The notes: a model not told the origin generated them from the letters alone. A DNA stretch of 64,000 bases from Aquimarina sp040786285 (GCF_040786285.1 NZ_JBFMKQ010000002.1:868001-932000), one strand, 5' to 3'. Positions 8,458 to 19,500 are shown, counted from the first letter of the stretch. Numbers and translations: made by a program.

Positions 8458-10269
8458 TTATCCTAAGTAATATCCATTCTCTTCAGATATTTTGTCTGCG
8501 ATTTTAGTTCTTAATGCCACAACATTTGGTTGGTTAGCGTATTTAGTAAAACGCTTAAGTCCCATTAGCATCATACGTTGTTCATCACCTTCAGCAAAAG
8601 AAACGATGGCTTCTTTTCCTTTTTTGATAACGATATCTACCGCATTGTATAGGTATAACTGAGACATTGCAATCTGAGTTTCTTGAGAATCTTCTCCAAA
8701 ACGTTTTGCATTTTTCTCTGTACGTAATATGGTAGATTCTGCCATATAGATTTCTATCAAGATATCAGAAGCGGCCATTAATAATTGTTGGTGCTCTTCT
8801 AATTTAGGTCCGAATTTTTGCATAGCAGCTCCGGCAACCATTAAGAATACCTTTTTCATTTTTGCAACAATCTCTTTCTCTTCTGCAAATAGTTGAGAGT
8901 AATCTGGAGTATCAAACGAAGGAATACCAGTAAGTTCATCGGCAACTTTCATGGCTGGAGCTAAAAGATCTACATGTCCTTTCATAGCCTTTTTAACCAA
9001 CATCCCTACAGCTAACATACGGTTGATTTCGTTTGTACCTTCATAAATACGAGCAATACGGGCATCTCTCCATGCAGATTCCATAGGAGTATCAGCAGAG
9101 AATCCCATACCTCCAAAAATTTGTACACCTTCATCGGTACAACTTTGAACATCTTCAGAAACTGCAACTTTAAGAATAGAGCACTCTATAGCGTACTCTT
9201 CTACACCTTTAAGTTCAGCTTCTTGATGAGAGTTTCCTTCCGCTTGACGGATAGCAATTCTATCTTCAATATTTTTGGCAGCTCTGTAACTTGCAGATTC
9301 ATCAGCATATGTATTGGTAGCCATTTCAGCAATCTTAGCTTTGATAGCTCCAAAGTTCATAATAGGAGTCTTAAACTGGATACGCTCATTAGCATACTTA
9401 GTTGCTTCTCCGATCACTCTTCTTTGAGCATCTAAACAAGCAGCAGCTAACTTGATACGACCTACATTTAATGCATTCATTGCAATTTTAAAGCCATTAC
9501 CTCTTTCTGATAACATATTCTCTACCGGTACTTTTGTATCACTAAAGAATACCTGACGAGTAGAAGAGGAGTGAATACCTAGTTTCTTTTCTTCGTCACC
9601 TAAAGTAATACCGTTAGATGGATCGTGTTCTACAATAAATCCTGTAATGTTTTTATCATCACCGATACGTGCAAAAACGATCATTACATCACAGAATCCT
9701 GCATTAGAGATCCACATTTTCTGACCAGAAATTAAGTAATGCTTTCCATCATCAGATAAAACAGCTTTTGTTTTTCCAGAATTTGCATCTGACCCCGCAC
9801 CAGGCTCAGTTAAACAATATGCTCCCATCCACTCACCAGTAGCTAATTTAGAAACATATTTTTTCTTTTGCTCTTCATTACCATATAATGAGATAGGCAT
9901 TGTACCAATACCTGTATGTGCTCCAAACGCTGTACTAAAAGATCCTGTAGCACCAGAAATATAATCACATACTAACATGGTAGATACAAATCCCATACCC
10001 AATCCTTCATAAGCTTCGGGAACGGCTACACCAAGAAGACCAAGCTCACCGGCTTTCTTCATACATGCTTCGGTATATGCATAATCTTTTGATTCAAATC
10101 TTTCCCAATGTGCCCATAGATCACGGTCAACAAATTCTCTTGCGCTATCACGCATCATCTTTTGCTCCTCAGAAAAATCCTCTGGAGTAAATACATCTTC
10201 AGCTTTGGTTTCTTTGACAAGGAATTGACCTCCTCTAAGAATATCTTTGTTCATAGTTTCTGTACTCAT
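8458..10269 (-). CDS. fadE: Acyl-CoA dehydrogenase (FadE type)
   Basis: 603 residues, the long form of the family: an acyl-CoA dehydrogenase core plus a ~180-residue helical C-terminal extension, as in Bacillus FadE. Seen motifs are YCLTEPGAGSDANS (flavin and substrate binding), WISNAGFCDV, and YEGTNEINR, which holds the catalytic Glu and the FAD-binding end. It carries out the first oxidation of beta-oxidation, making trans-2-enoyl-CoA with electrons passed to ETF. It is the last gene of marR-fadN-fadA-fadE, 33 bases after the thiolase, followed by a strong terminator. The gene order equals the fadNAE operon of Bacillus subtilis. Confidence 0.93.
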   Translation of the reverse strand: MSTETMNKDILRGGQFLVKETKAEDVFTPEDFSEEQKMMRDSAREFVDRDLWAHWERFESKDYAYTEACMKKAGELGLLGVAVPEAYEGLGMGFVSTMLVCDYISGATGSFSTAFGAHTGIGTMPISLYGNEEQKKKYVSKLATGEWMGAYCLTEPGAGSDANSGKTKAVLSDDGKHYLISGQKMWISNAGFCDVMIVFARIGDDKNITGFIVEHDPSNGITLGDEEKKLGIHSSSTRQVFFSDTKVPVENMLSERGNGFKIAMNALNVGRIKLAAACLDAQRRVIGEATKYANERIQFKTPIMNFGAIKAKIAEMATNTYADESASYRAAKNIEDRIAIRQAEGNSHQEAELKGVEEYAIECSILKVAVSEDVQSCTDEGVQIFGGMGFSADTPMESAWRDARIARIYEGTNEINRMLAVGMLVKKAMKGHVDLLAPAMKVADELTGIPSFDTPDYSQLFAEEKEIVAKMKKVFLMVAGAAMQKFGPKLEEHQQLLMAASDILIEIYMAESTILRTEKNAKRFGEDSQETQIAMSQLYLYNAVDIVIKKGKEAIVSFAEGDEQRMMLMGLKRFTKYANQPNVVALRTKIADKISEENGYYLG

Positions 10270-10302
10270 CGTTTTATATTATTTTTTCTTAGCTCTGTTG
10301 TT

Positions 10303-11493
10303 TTAGTTTAAAAATTCAAAAATACCGGCAGCACCTTGCCCAGTACCTACACACATGGTTACCATACCATATTTACCTTTCATATCACGTTTGCGCATTT
10401 CATCGAACAATTGAACAGAAAGTTTTGCTCCCGTACATCCTAACGGGTGACCAAGAGCTATGGCTCCTCCGTTAACATTAACAATATCTTGATTGATATT
10501 AAGTTCGCGCATTACTGCAAGAGATTGAGAAGCAAAGGCTTCATTAAGCTCGATTAACTCTATATCATCTTGTTTTAATCCTGCTTGTTTTAAAGCTTTT
10601 GGAATAGCTTTAACCGGACCAATACCCATAATTCTTGGCTCAACACCTGCTGCTGCATAGTTTACAAGCCTGGCAATAGGCTCGAGATTAAGCTCTTTAA
10701 CCATATCTTCACTCATTACCATTACAAAAGCGGCACCGTCACTCATTTGAGATGAATTACCCGCGGTTACACTTCCTCCTAGTTCAAATACAGGTCTAAG
10801 TTTGCCTAAAACTTCTTTACTGGTACCAGCTCGAGGTCCTTCATCTTTTGTAACTGTATATGATTTTGATGCTTTCTTTCCGTTCTGATCAACATAAATC
10901 TGCTCAACATTAATAGGCACGATTTGATCTTGAAAACGATTTTCGGCTTGTGCTTTTAAAGCTTTCATGTGTGACTGATAAGCAAACTCATCCTGATCTT
11001 CACGAGATACTTTAAATTGATGTGCAACGGCTTCGGCAGTATTACCCATTCCCCAATAATAATCTTCATGCCCTGATTTGGCCAGATCATAATTAAGTTC
11101 TGTTTTATAACCGGTCATCGGTACCGAACTCATACTTTCTGCACCACCGGCAATAATACAATCTGCCATTCCTGCTTGTATTTTTGCAGTAGCGATACCA
11201 ATAGTTTCAATTCCTGAGGAACAAAATCTGTTTACCGTTACTCCAGGAACATCGATAGAATCTAATCCCATTAATGAGATTAAACGTGCCATATTCAATC
11301 CTTGAGAGCCTTCTGGCATTGCATTACCCACAATAACATCATCAATACGGTCTTTATCAAGGTTTGGCAGCTCTTTCATCATATGTTGGATGGTTTCTGC
11401 AGCCAATTCATCTGTTCTTTTGAATCTGAATACTCCGCGAGGGGCTTTCCCCACGGCTGTTCTATATGCTTTTACTATATATGCTGTTTTCAT
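10303..11493 (-). CDS. fadA: Acetyl-CoA C-acyltransferase (thiolase)
   Basis: 396 residues, full length for a thiolase. The nucleophile Cys lies in NRFCSSGIET, the catalytic His in GGAIALGHPLGCTGA, and the second catalytic Cys in MCVGTGQGAAG near the end; NEAFASQ is also present. It cleaves 3-ketoacyl-CoA with CoA to give acetyl-CoA, the last step of each beta-oxidation round. It sits between fadN and fadE on the same strand. The 80-base gap to fadN contains a hairpin. Confidence 0.95.
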   Translation of the reverse strand: MKTAYIVKAYRTAVGKAPRGVFRFKRTDELAAETIQHMMKELPNLDKDRIDDVIVGNAMPEGSQGLNMARLISLMGLDSIDVPGVTVNRFCSSGIETIGIATAKIQAGMADCIIAGGAESMSSVPMTGYKTELNYDLAKSGHEDYYWGMGNTAEAVAHQFKVSREDQDEFAYQSHMKALKAQAENRFQDQIVPINVEQIYVDQNGKKASKSYTVTKDEGPRAGTSKEVLGKLRPVFELGGSVTAGNSSQMSDGAAFVMVMSEDMVKELNLEPIARLVNYAAAGVEPRIMGIGPVKAIPKALKQAGLKQDDIELIELNEAFASQSLAVMRELNINQDIVNVNGGAIALGHPLGCTGAKLSVQLFDEMRKRDMKGKYGMVTMCVGTGQGAAGIFEFLN

Positions 11494-11527
11494 TTTTTAA
11501 ATAGATTTTTAGATTATTCGATTTTTA

Positions 11528-11574
11528 GACTGGTTGGATTTCTAATGATCTATCAATCCAACAATCCAGTAATC
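11528..11574 (-). other. Intercistronic hairpin between fadN and fadA
   Basis: GACTGG-TTGGATT and AATCCAA-CAAT-CCAGTAATC form a long stem with an asymmetric bulge and a ~14-base loop. It has no T-run on the coding strand, so it is more likely an mRNA processing or stability element than a terminator. Confidence 0.5.
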
Positions 11575-13979
11575 TAATTACGTAATGGTTTTCCTTTCTT
11601 CAACATATGCTCGATACGCTCAAGAGTTTTACGTTCTGTACATAAAGACAAGAAAGCTTCACGTTCTAGATCTAATAAGTATTGCTCTGTAACCAGAGTT
11701 GGTTCGGATAAATCTCCACCAGCCATTACATAACCTAACTTATTCGCTATTTTATGATCATGCTCAGAAATATATTTACTAGCTTCCATAGAGTCGGTAC
11801 CTACTAAGAACATCCCTAATGCTTGTTTACCTAAAACCTTTATGTCTTTACGACGTGGAGGTTGTGTATATCCTTGTTCGGCCATTAATTTAGCATAAGC
11901 TTTAGCCGTAGCAATTTGCCTGTCTTTATTAACAACAACAATATCTTTTCCTTTCTGAAGTAGATTTGTATCAAAGGCTTCATAAGCCGATGTGGATACT
12001 TTAGCCATACCAATGGTTAAGAAATGCTCTTGAAGCACATTAAGTTCTACATCATCTTTCTTGAAAAGATCTGCAGCTCTTAGTGCCATTTCTTTAGAAC
12101 CACCACCACCTGGGATAACTCCAACACCAAATTCAACCAATCCCATATATGTTTCTGCCGCAGCAACTACTTTATCTGCATGAAGTGATATTTCACATCC
12201 GCCACCCAGTGTCATGCCGTGAGGAGCAACAACTGTTGGAATAGCAGAATAGCGCATGCGCATCATAGAGTCCTGGAAATATTTTATAGCCATGTTTAGC
12301 TCATCATATTCCTGCTCTACGGCCATCATAAAGATCATTCCGATATTGGCTCCCACAGAGAAGTTTGCAGCTTGATTACCTACTACTAGTCCTTGGAAAT
12401 CTTTTTCAGCCAGATCGATTGCTTTATTTAATCCTGCAAGTACATCTCCACCAATAGTATTCATTTTACTTTGGAATTCGACATTCAGGATACCGTCTCC
12501 AAGATCTTCAACAACAACGCCACTGTTTTTGAAAACTTCAGAAGATTTACGGATATTATCTAAAATGATAAATGCATCTTGGCCAGGAATTTTTTCTTGT
12601 GCCTTTTTAGGAATATCATATGAATGTGTAGCACCATCTTTTATGGTATAAAAAGAAGTACTACCTGAAGCAATCATGTCATTTACCCAAGCTGCTGGTT
12701 CAAGACCTTCAGCTTTCATAATTTCGATTCCTTTTTCTACTCCGATAGCATCCCAGATCTGGAAAGGACCATGTTCCCATCCAAAACCAGCTTTCATAGC
12801 ATCATCGATTTTGTATAATTCATCTGTAATTTCTGGAATACGATTAGAAACATATGCAAATAATGCGGCAAAGGTTTTACGATAAAATTCACCTGCTTTA
12901 TCTTTTCCTGAAACTAATACTTTAAAACGATCAACCACTTTGTCGATAGTTTTAGTCATTTCTAGCGTAGCAAAAGAAGCTCTTTTATTGGCTCTATAAT
13001 CTAAGGTATCTAAGTCTAAAGAAAGGATTTCTTTTTTCCCTTCTGCGGTTACGTTCTTTTTATAGAACCCTTGTTTGGTTTTACTTCCTAACCATTTGTT
13101 TTCCATCATGGTGTTGATGAAAGCCGGAAGTTTAAATAACTCATGACGCTCATCATCGGGGCAATTATCTGCAATACCATTAGCAACATGTACTAGAGTA
13201 TCTAGTCCTACGACATCTACGGTACGGAAAGTTGCCGATTTTGGACGACCTATAACAGGGCCAGTAAGTTTATCAACTTCTTCTATAGTTAACCCCATAT
13301 CTTTGACCATATGAAATAGACTCATGATACTAAATATACCAATTCGGTTACCAATAAAAGCAGGAGTATCTTTAGCAACTACAGATGTTTTTCCTAAGAA
13401 TTGTTCTCCATAACCATTAAGGAAGTCTAATACTTCTTGAGAGGTATTAGGACCTGGGATAATTTCGAATAATTTTAAATAACGAGCTGGATTAAAAAAG
13501 TGAGTTCCACAGAAATGTTTCTGGAAATCTTCACTTCTACCTTCGTTCATAAACTTTATAGGGATACCAGAGGTATTAGAAGTAATTAATGTACCTGGTG
13601 TTCTATGTTTTTCTAGATTCTCAAAAACTAATTTTTTGATATCAAGTCTTTCTACAACGACCTCAATAATCCAATCTACATCGGCAACTTTTGCAATATC
13701 ATCTTCCAGGTTTCCTGTTGTGATGCGATTTGCAAATTTTTGATGATAAATGGGGGAGGGTTTAGATTTAAGAGCGGCGGTAAGAGAGTCATTTACTAAC
13801 CGATTGCGAACTACTTTACTTTCTAGAGTAAGGCCTTTAGCTTTTTCTTTGTCATTTAGTTCTCTAGGAACAATGTCTAATAGAAGTACTTCGACACCAA
13901 TGTTGGCGAAATGACATGCAATGCCCGACCCCATGATCCCTGAGCCGACGACTGCAACTTTTTTAATGATTCTTTTCAT
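11574..13979 (-). CDS. fadN: 3-hydroxyacyl-CoA dehydrogenase / enoyl-CoA hydratase fusion
   Basis: 801 residues. The N-terminal Rossmann domain starts VAVVGSGIMGSGIACHFA (NAD binding) and carries HFFNPARYLKLFEIIPG, the 3-hydroxyacyl-CoA dehydrogenase signature. A C-terminal crotonase domain (from about residue 480) has the oxyanion-hole region NFSVGANIG and GGGCEISLHADKV. This domain order and length match FadN of Bacillus rather than E. coli FadB. It performs hydration and the second oxidation of beta-oxidation. It follows the MarR regulator by 16 bases and leads the catabolic genes. Confidence 0.93.
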   Translation of the reverse strand: MKRIIKKVAVVGSGIMGSGIACHFANIGVEVLLLDIVPRELNDKEKAKGLTLESKVVRNRLVNDSLTAALKSKPSPIYHQKFANRITTGNLEDDIAKVADVDWIIEVVVERLDIKKLVFENLEKHRTPGTLITSNTSGIPIKFMNEGRSEDFQKHFCGTHFFNPARYLKLFEIIPGPNTSQEVLDFLNGYGEQFLGKTSVVAKDTPAFIGNRIGIFSIMSLFHMVKDMGLTIEEVDKLTGPVIGRPKSATFRTVDVVGLDTLVHVANGIADNCPDDERHELFKLPAFINTMMENKWLGSKTKQGFYKKNVTAEGKKEILSLDLDTLDYRANKRASFATLEMTKTIDKVVDRFKVLVSGKDKAGEFYRKTFAALFAYVSNRIPEITDELYKIDDAMKAGFGWEHGPFQIWDAIGVEKGIEIMKAEGLEPAAWVNDMIASGSTSFYTIKDGATHSYDIPKKAQEKIPGQDAFIILDNIRKSSEVFKNSGVVVEDLGDGILNVEFQSKMNTIGGDVLAGLNKAIDLAEKDFQGLVVGNQAANFSVGANIGMIFMMAVEQEYDELNMAIKYFQDSMMRMRYSAIPTVVAPHGMTLGGGCEISLHADKVVAAAETYMGLVEFGVGVIPGGGGSKEMALRAADLFKKDDVELNVLQEHFLTIGMAKVSTSAYEAFDTNLLQKGKDIVVVNKDRQIATAKAYAKLMAEQGYTQPPRRKDIKVLGKQALGMFLVGTDSMEASKYISEHDHKIANKLGYVMAGGDLSEPTLVTEQYLLDLEREAFLSLCTERKTLERIEHMLKKGKPLRN

Positions 13980-13995
13980 TTTTAACTTAAAGTTG

Positions 13996-14451
13996 TTAAG
14001 GTGTTATAGATTCTTGTTTTGGATAAATTTTTTTTGATGCTATAAGATCGTTGATCGTTTGAAAAACTTCTAAGAAAATATCAAGCTTCTCTTTTGGAAT
14101 ATGTTTTCTTACCGTGTTATCAAACGTAAAGACGACTTCTTTCGAAAAATCGCGCATTTCTACTCCAAAAGGTGTTAAATATATAAGTACACCACGTCCA
14201 TCTTGAGGATTTTTTTTTCTAAAAATCAACCCTTTTTCTTCCATGGTTTTCAAAGTGCGTGATAAGCTTGTGGCTTCCATACCCATTTTGGGGCCTAATG
14301 AAGTTGAAGGAGTGCCACTTTCTGGATCTATACTAAGCAAAGCAAATCCCGTAGCCATAGTGCTACCTTTTTTGCCCGCTTCTTCATTATACATCTTTGC
14401 TACTGCCATCCAGGTAGCTCTAAGCGCATAATCTATTGTCTTTTCTCTCAT
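13996..14451 (-). CDS. MarR-family regulator of the fad genes
   Basis: 151 residues with a winged-helix MarR core: LGPKMGMEATSLSRTLKTM is the recognition region and KNPQDGRGVLIYLTPFG is the wing. First gene of the fadNAE operon. An identical 17-bp palindromic site lies upstream of this gene and upstream of fadD, so it most likely represses both, with acyl-CoA as a plausible inducer by analogy with other fatty-acid regulators (inference). The name follows family and context only. Confidence 0.9.
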   Translation of the reverse strand: MREKTIDYALRATWMAVAKMYNEEAGKKGSTMATGFALLSIDPESGTPSTSLGPKMGMEATSLSRTLKTMEEKGLIFRKKNPQDGRGVLIYLTPFGVEMRDFSKEVVFTFDNTVRKHIPKEKLDIFLEVFQTINDLIASKKIYPKQESITP

Positions 14452-14487
14452 TCAAAATTTATTATGAATGTAAAGATAAGAAAATTT

Positions 14488-14504
14488 ACTATGCATGCAT
14501 AATA
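14488..14504. promoter_or_regulatory. 17-bp palindromic operator upstream of marR
   Basis: ACTATGCATGCATAATA, with ATGCATGCAT as a perfect dyad core, lies 37-53 bases upstream of the marR ATG. The same 17 bases occur inverted upstream of fadD. A -7-like TATCTTTA lies at 14471-14478 on the minus strand, so the site overlaps the expected -33 region. Confidence 0.75.
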
Positions 14505-14565
14505 AATATTGTAAAAATTTAAGATAAGCTGAAGTAATTTACGTTTTTCTATTGAATTAATAAAA

Positions 14566-14592
14566 AAACTCCCCATAAAATGAGGAGTTTAC
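14566..14592 (-). terminator. Terminator of fadD
   Basis: AAACTCC / GGAGTTT arms around a short loop lie about 50 bases past the fadD stop, with a T-run on the minus strand. Confidence 0.7.
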
Positions 14593-14643
14593 TGATTTAC
14601 TGTTAAGCTTATACGCGTATTACATTATAATCAGTGAATTGAA

Positions 14644-16416
14644 TTAGCCATAAATTTTAGAGTATAATTCTGTATATTTTTCTTTTATTATTTTTCTTCT
14701 TAGCTTCATGGTAGGAGTAAGGTGTCCTGCATCGATGCTCCATTCGTCTGGTGTAAGTTCGAATTTTTTAACCCGTTCCCATTTTCCAAATCGTTCGTTA
14801 TGTTCATCAACCTCTTCTTGATAACGGTCGATTACCGTTTGATTGGCAATCATTTCTTCGACAGAACTCCCTATTTGTAGACCTTTACGCTCTGCCCAAT
14901 CTTTTAAGAACTCAAAATTGGGTTGTATAAAGGCAGCAGGCATTTTTTCTCCTTCACCAATCACCATAATTTGTTCAATAAAACGTGATTGTTTCATTGT
15001 ATTTTCTATGACTTGTGGGGCAACATATTTACCTCCAGAAGTTTTGAACATTTCTTTTTTGCGATCTGTAATTCGTAAAAAACCTTCGCTATCAATTTCT
15101 CCGATATCGCCAGTATGAAAATATCCACCTTTTAAAGCTTCATTGGTTTTTTCTTCATCTTTATAATACCCCTGCATTACTTGTGGGCCTTTTACAAGGA
15201 TTTCACCATCATCAGCTATTTTGACTTCAGTATCGGGAAGTATTTTTCCTACCGTACCTATTTTAAATCCTTTATTTCTAGCGTCATTTACCGAAATAAC
15301 GGGAGAGGTTTCAGTAAGGCCGTATCCTTCCATAACACTAAGTCCGGCGGCATTAAAAACTCTTGCCAATCTAGATTGTAAGGCAGCACTACCAGATGCA
15401 ATTATTCTTAATTCGCCTCCAAGAGCCTCTTGCCATTTACTAAAGATTAATTTTCGAGCAATACCAAGTTTCTTTTCATACCACCATCCATTTGCTCCGT
15501 AAGGCTCATATTTTAACCCTAAATCAACTGCCCAGAAGAATAATTTCTTTTTAACACCTGTAAGGTCAGCTCCTTTTGCAATAATTTTATCATATACTTT
15601 CTCAAGTAGTCTAGGAACCGCGGTCATAATTTCAGGAGATACCTCTTTTAGATTATCGCTAATTGCCTCTATTGATTCTGCAAAATAAATACTCGCTCCA
15701 AGGTATTGATAGAGATACATAGTCATTCTTTCGTAAATATGACATACGGGTAAAAAGCTTAGTGCTTTAATATCACCCGGAACCAAAGGGAATCGAGTAG
15801 AAGCCGCTAATGTATTGCTTACCACGTTTTTATGGCTAAGCATCACTCCTTTAGGTCTACCTGTTGTTCCTGATGTATATATTAAGGTAGCAAGATCATC
15901 TTCTTTTACCGAATCCATAATCTTTTCTACTTCTTCTTGATTGCTATCGTCTTTACCAAGATCTAGCACTTCATTCCAACTTTTACAACCTTTGATGTCA
16001 TTATAAGAGAAAACCTCTTTTAACGAAGGTACATTGGCTTGAATGTTTTTAACTTTTTGATATACTTCCTCGTCAGATACAAAACAATATGTAGATTCTG
16101 AGTGGTTTAGAACATACTCATAATCCTCTTGCGAAATCGTTGGATAAATGGGAACATCCTGTGCACCAATTTGCAGAACACCTATATCGGTTATGTTCCA
16201 TTCTGTTCTGTTATTAGAAGATATGATGGCAACTTTATCATTAGGTTTTACACCTAACCGTAAAAGACCACGACTAATTTGGTTCGCTTTTTCTACATAT
16301 TCTGCAGAAGAGGTAGCAATCCATTCGCCATCGTATTTAGTAATTAATGATTTATCTAAATTGAATTTTTTAAGTTGATAATGTGGAAAATCAAATAGTC
16401 TAGTAATTGTCGTCAT
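14644..16416 (-). CDS. fadD: Long-chain fatty acid-CoA ligase (AMP-forming)
   Basis: 590 residues of the acyl-CoA synthetase family. The ATP-binding loop LIYTSGTTGRPKGVMLSH, the adenylate motif YGLTETSPVIS, HTGDIGEID and the hinge region RKKEMFKTSGGKYVAP are all present. It activates fatty acids to acyl-CoA for the fadNAE products. It is a separate transcription unit beside the operon, with its own promoter and the shared 17-bp operator. No signal peptide or membrane segment. Confidence 0.93.
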   Translation of the reverse strand: MTTITRLFDFPHYQLKKFNLDKSLITKYDGEWIATSSAEYVEKANQISRGLLRLGVKPNDKVAIISSNNRTEWNITDIGVLQIGAQDVPIYPTISQEDYEYVLNHSESTYCFVSDEEVYQKVKNIQANVPSLKEVFSYNDIKGCKSWNEVLDLGKDDSNQEEVEKIMDSVKEDDLATLIYTSGTTGRPKGVMLSHKNVVSNTLAASTRFPLVPGDIKALSFLPVCHIYERMTMYLYQYLGASIYFAESIEAISDNLKEVSPEIMTAVPRLLEKVYDKIIAKGADLTGVKKKLFFWAVDLGLKYEPYGANGWWYEKKLGIARKLIFSKWQEALGGELRIIASGSAALQSRLARVFNAAGLSVMEGYGLTETSPVISVNDARNKGFKIGTVGKILPDTEVKIADDGEILVKGPQVMQGYYKDEEKTNEALKGGYFHTGDIGEIDSEGFLRITDRKKEMFKTSGGKYVAPQVIENTMKQSRFIEQIMVIGEGEKMPAAFIQPNFEFLKDWAERKGLQIGSSVEEMIANQTVIDRYQEEVDEHNERFGKWERVKKFELTPDEWSIDAGHLTPTMKLRRKIIKEKYTELYSKIYG

Positions 16417-16456
16417 AAGTTGTTTTAATATTTCTAAATAGTTTTTGAGAGTTTCA

Positions 16457-16487
16457 AATAACTATTATGCATGCATAGTTTCGCAAA
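16457..16487 (-). promoter_or_regulatory. fadD promoter with embedded 17-bp operator
   Basis: On the minus strand: TTTG (16484-16487), 19 bases, then TAGTTATT (16457-16464), close to the Bacteroidetes -33/-7 promoter. The 17-bp site (16463-16479, inverted copy of 14488-14504) lies almost entirely between the two elements, where a bound regulator would block RNA polymerase. Confidence 0.7.
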
Positions 16488-16525
16488 TTATAAAAAATCT
16501 TATAATACACAACTCTAATATATAA

Positions 16526-16564
16526 AAAAAAGGAGCTGTAATTTGATAACTCCTTATTTTTTTA
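16526..16564 (-). terminator. Weak terminator of purL
   Basis: AAGGAG / CTCCTT arms with a 14-base loop and flanking A/T-runs lie about 40 bases past the purL stop. Confidence 0.5.
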
Positions 16565-16597
16565 TTGCTTTTGTTGATATATTTATCTTTTAAGCTT

Positions 16598-19500
16598 TTA
16601 AAACTTAACATTATCGTTGTTTTCTATCCATTTTCTTGCATTTACAAAAGCTTCTATCCAAGGAGATACTTCATCTCTTCTGCCTTTTGGATAATGAGCC
16701 CAATTCCATTGAAAAATTGAACGTTCTATATGTGGCATCATTACTAAATGTCGACCACTTTTGTCGGTCAGCATTGCAGTATTGTAATCTGATCCATTTG
16801 GGTTCGAAGGATAGGCTTTATATCCATATTTAGCCACGATATTATAGTTATCTTCAGGAAGTGGGAGGTTAAATTTACCTTCTCCGTGAGAAATCCAAAC
16901 GCCCAACGTGCTTCCGGTTAGGGTAGATAACATTACCGAGTTGTTATCTTGAATTTTAACTGATGTAAATCCACTTTCGTGCTTACCAGATTCGTTATGG
17001 ACTAATTTACCATGTACCTTGTGTTCTGGATTTATGACCTCAAGTTCCATAAATAACTGACAACCATTACAGATTCCAACAGATAAGGTATCTTCTCTTT
17101 TGAAGAAGTTTTTTAAGGCAGTATTTGCTTTTTCGTTATATAAAAAGGCACCAGCCCATCCTTTAGCAGAGCCTAATACATCACTATTCGAAAAACCACC
17201 AACTGCACCTATAAACTGAATGTCTTCTAAAGTTTCACGACCCGAAATTAAATCGGTCATGTGTACATCTTTTACATCAAAACCTGCTAAATACATGGCG
17301 TTGGCCATTTCGCGTTCAGAATTACTTCCTTTTTCACGTATAATAGCGGCCTTTGGTTTTGGTTTTGAATTGTCAAGTAAAGGTTTTCTTCCCATAAAAT
17401 GAATTGGGAATTCGTAGTGTAAAGGCTGTTTAGCAAAATTTTCAAACCTGTCTTGTGCTAAATTATTTGCAGTTTGCTTTTGATCTAAAAGGAATGAGGT
17501 TTTATACCAGGTATTTCTTAGTTCTGCGATATTTAGATCAAAAGAATCGTTTCCGTTTTTGAGCGAAATTGAAGTTCCTTCTTTTGCTTTTCCAATGGTA
17601 AAGAATTCAATATTGTTTTCAGAAAACACTGCTTCAATATTCGAATTAAGAGCACTCTGTATAACAATTCCAGAATTTTCTGCAAATAATAATTTTACAG
17701 AATCAGATTCTCCAATAGCCGTAAGGTCAAGTTCTGCTCCAAGGTTTACATCGGCAAAACATAATTCTAATAGGGTAGTAATTAATCCACCAGAAGCCAC
17801 ATCATGACCTGCAACAATTTTACGATCACGAATTAGATCTTGAATAACATTAAATGTCTTTTTAAAACTAGCTGCGTCTTTAATATTTGGAGCTTCAGAA
17901 CCAATTTTGTTAATCACCTGTGCAAATGAGGAACCTCCTAGCTGGTGTGTGTCTTTAGAGAGGTTAATGTAATATATCTCTCCACCATTTTTTTGAAGAA
18001 CGGGCTCTACTACCTTATTGATATCATTACAATTGGCAGCAGCAGATATAATTACTGTTCCAGGTGCTATAACTTCATCATTAGGATATTTTTGTTTCAT
18101 TGATAAAGAATCTTTACCCGTAGGGACATTAACTCCTAAATCAATGGCAAAGTCCGAAATGGCTTTTACGGCTTTATACAGTCTAGCATCCTCACCTTCA
18201 TTTTTACAAGGCCACATCCAATTGGCTGATAAAGAAATAGAATCTAGCCCATCCTTAAGAGGTGCCCAGATAATGTTTGTTAGCGCTTCGGCAATAGAAT
18301 TTCTACTCCCAGCTTCGGGATTGATTAATCCAGAAATAGGGGAGTGGCCAATACTAGTTGCTATCCCTTCTTTACTAGTATAATCTAATGCCATAACACC
18401 ACAATTATTTAGCGGTAGTTGTAAAGGGCCAGTACATTGTTGTTTAGCTACTTTACCACCAACACATCGATCGACCTTATTAGTAAGCCAATCTTTACAG
18501 GCCACCGCTTCTAGTTGCAGTACTTGTTCTAAATACTCTTGAAAATCATTTATAGTATAGTGTAGCTCGGCATAGTTGCGTGAAATCGTTTGATCTTTCA
18601 TTATGGTTTTGGGAGAGCTGCCAAACATATCCTCTAACTCAAGATCCATAGGTTTATCTCCTTTGGTTTTTGATTCGAAAGTAAAACGATGATCACCAGT
18701 CACATCCCCAACCTGGTACATGGGAGAACGTTCACGTTCTGCTATACGTTCTAATGTATCGATATCTTTTTGGCCAATTACCAATCCCATGCGTTCCTGG
18801 GACTCATTACCAATGATTTCTTTTGCAGATAATGTAGGATCACCAACGGGTAATGTATCCAAGTCTATTTTACCACCTGTTTCTTCAACTAACTCAGATA
18901 GACAGTTAAGATGTCCTCCTGCACCATGGTCATGAATAGAAACAATAGTATTTTCTTCACTCTCTACCATACCACGAATGGCATTGGCAGCACGTTTTTG
19001 CATTTCTGGATTAGAGCGTTGTATGGCATTCAATTCGATACCACTACTAAATTCTCCTGTGTCTGCAGAAGATACTGCAGCACCACCCATACCAATTCGA
19101 TAATTTTCTCCACCAAGGATGACAATTTTATCCCCTGCTTCTGGAGTGGCTTTTATTGCTTGCTCTGCTTTACCATAACCAATTCCACCGGCTTGCATGA
19201 TTACTTTGTCGAAACCAAGTTTTCGAGGTGTTCCACTGGGCTTGTCGAAGTGCTCTTCGTGCTCAAAAGTAAGTACAGATCCTGTAATTAGGGGTTGTCC
19301 AAATTTATTTCCAAAGTCTGAAGCACCGTTAGACGCTTTGATCAAAATATCCATTGGTGTTTGATACAACCAATCTCTTTCTTTCATGGCTTGTTCCCAA
19401 GGACGTTTTTCTTCTAATCTAGAATATGAAGTCATGTATACCGCAGTCCCTGCTAAAGGTAAAGAACCTTTTCCTCCTGCAAGTCGATCTCTTATTTCAC

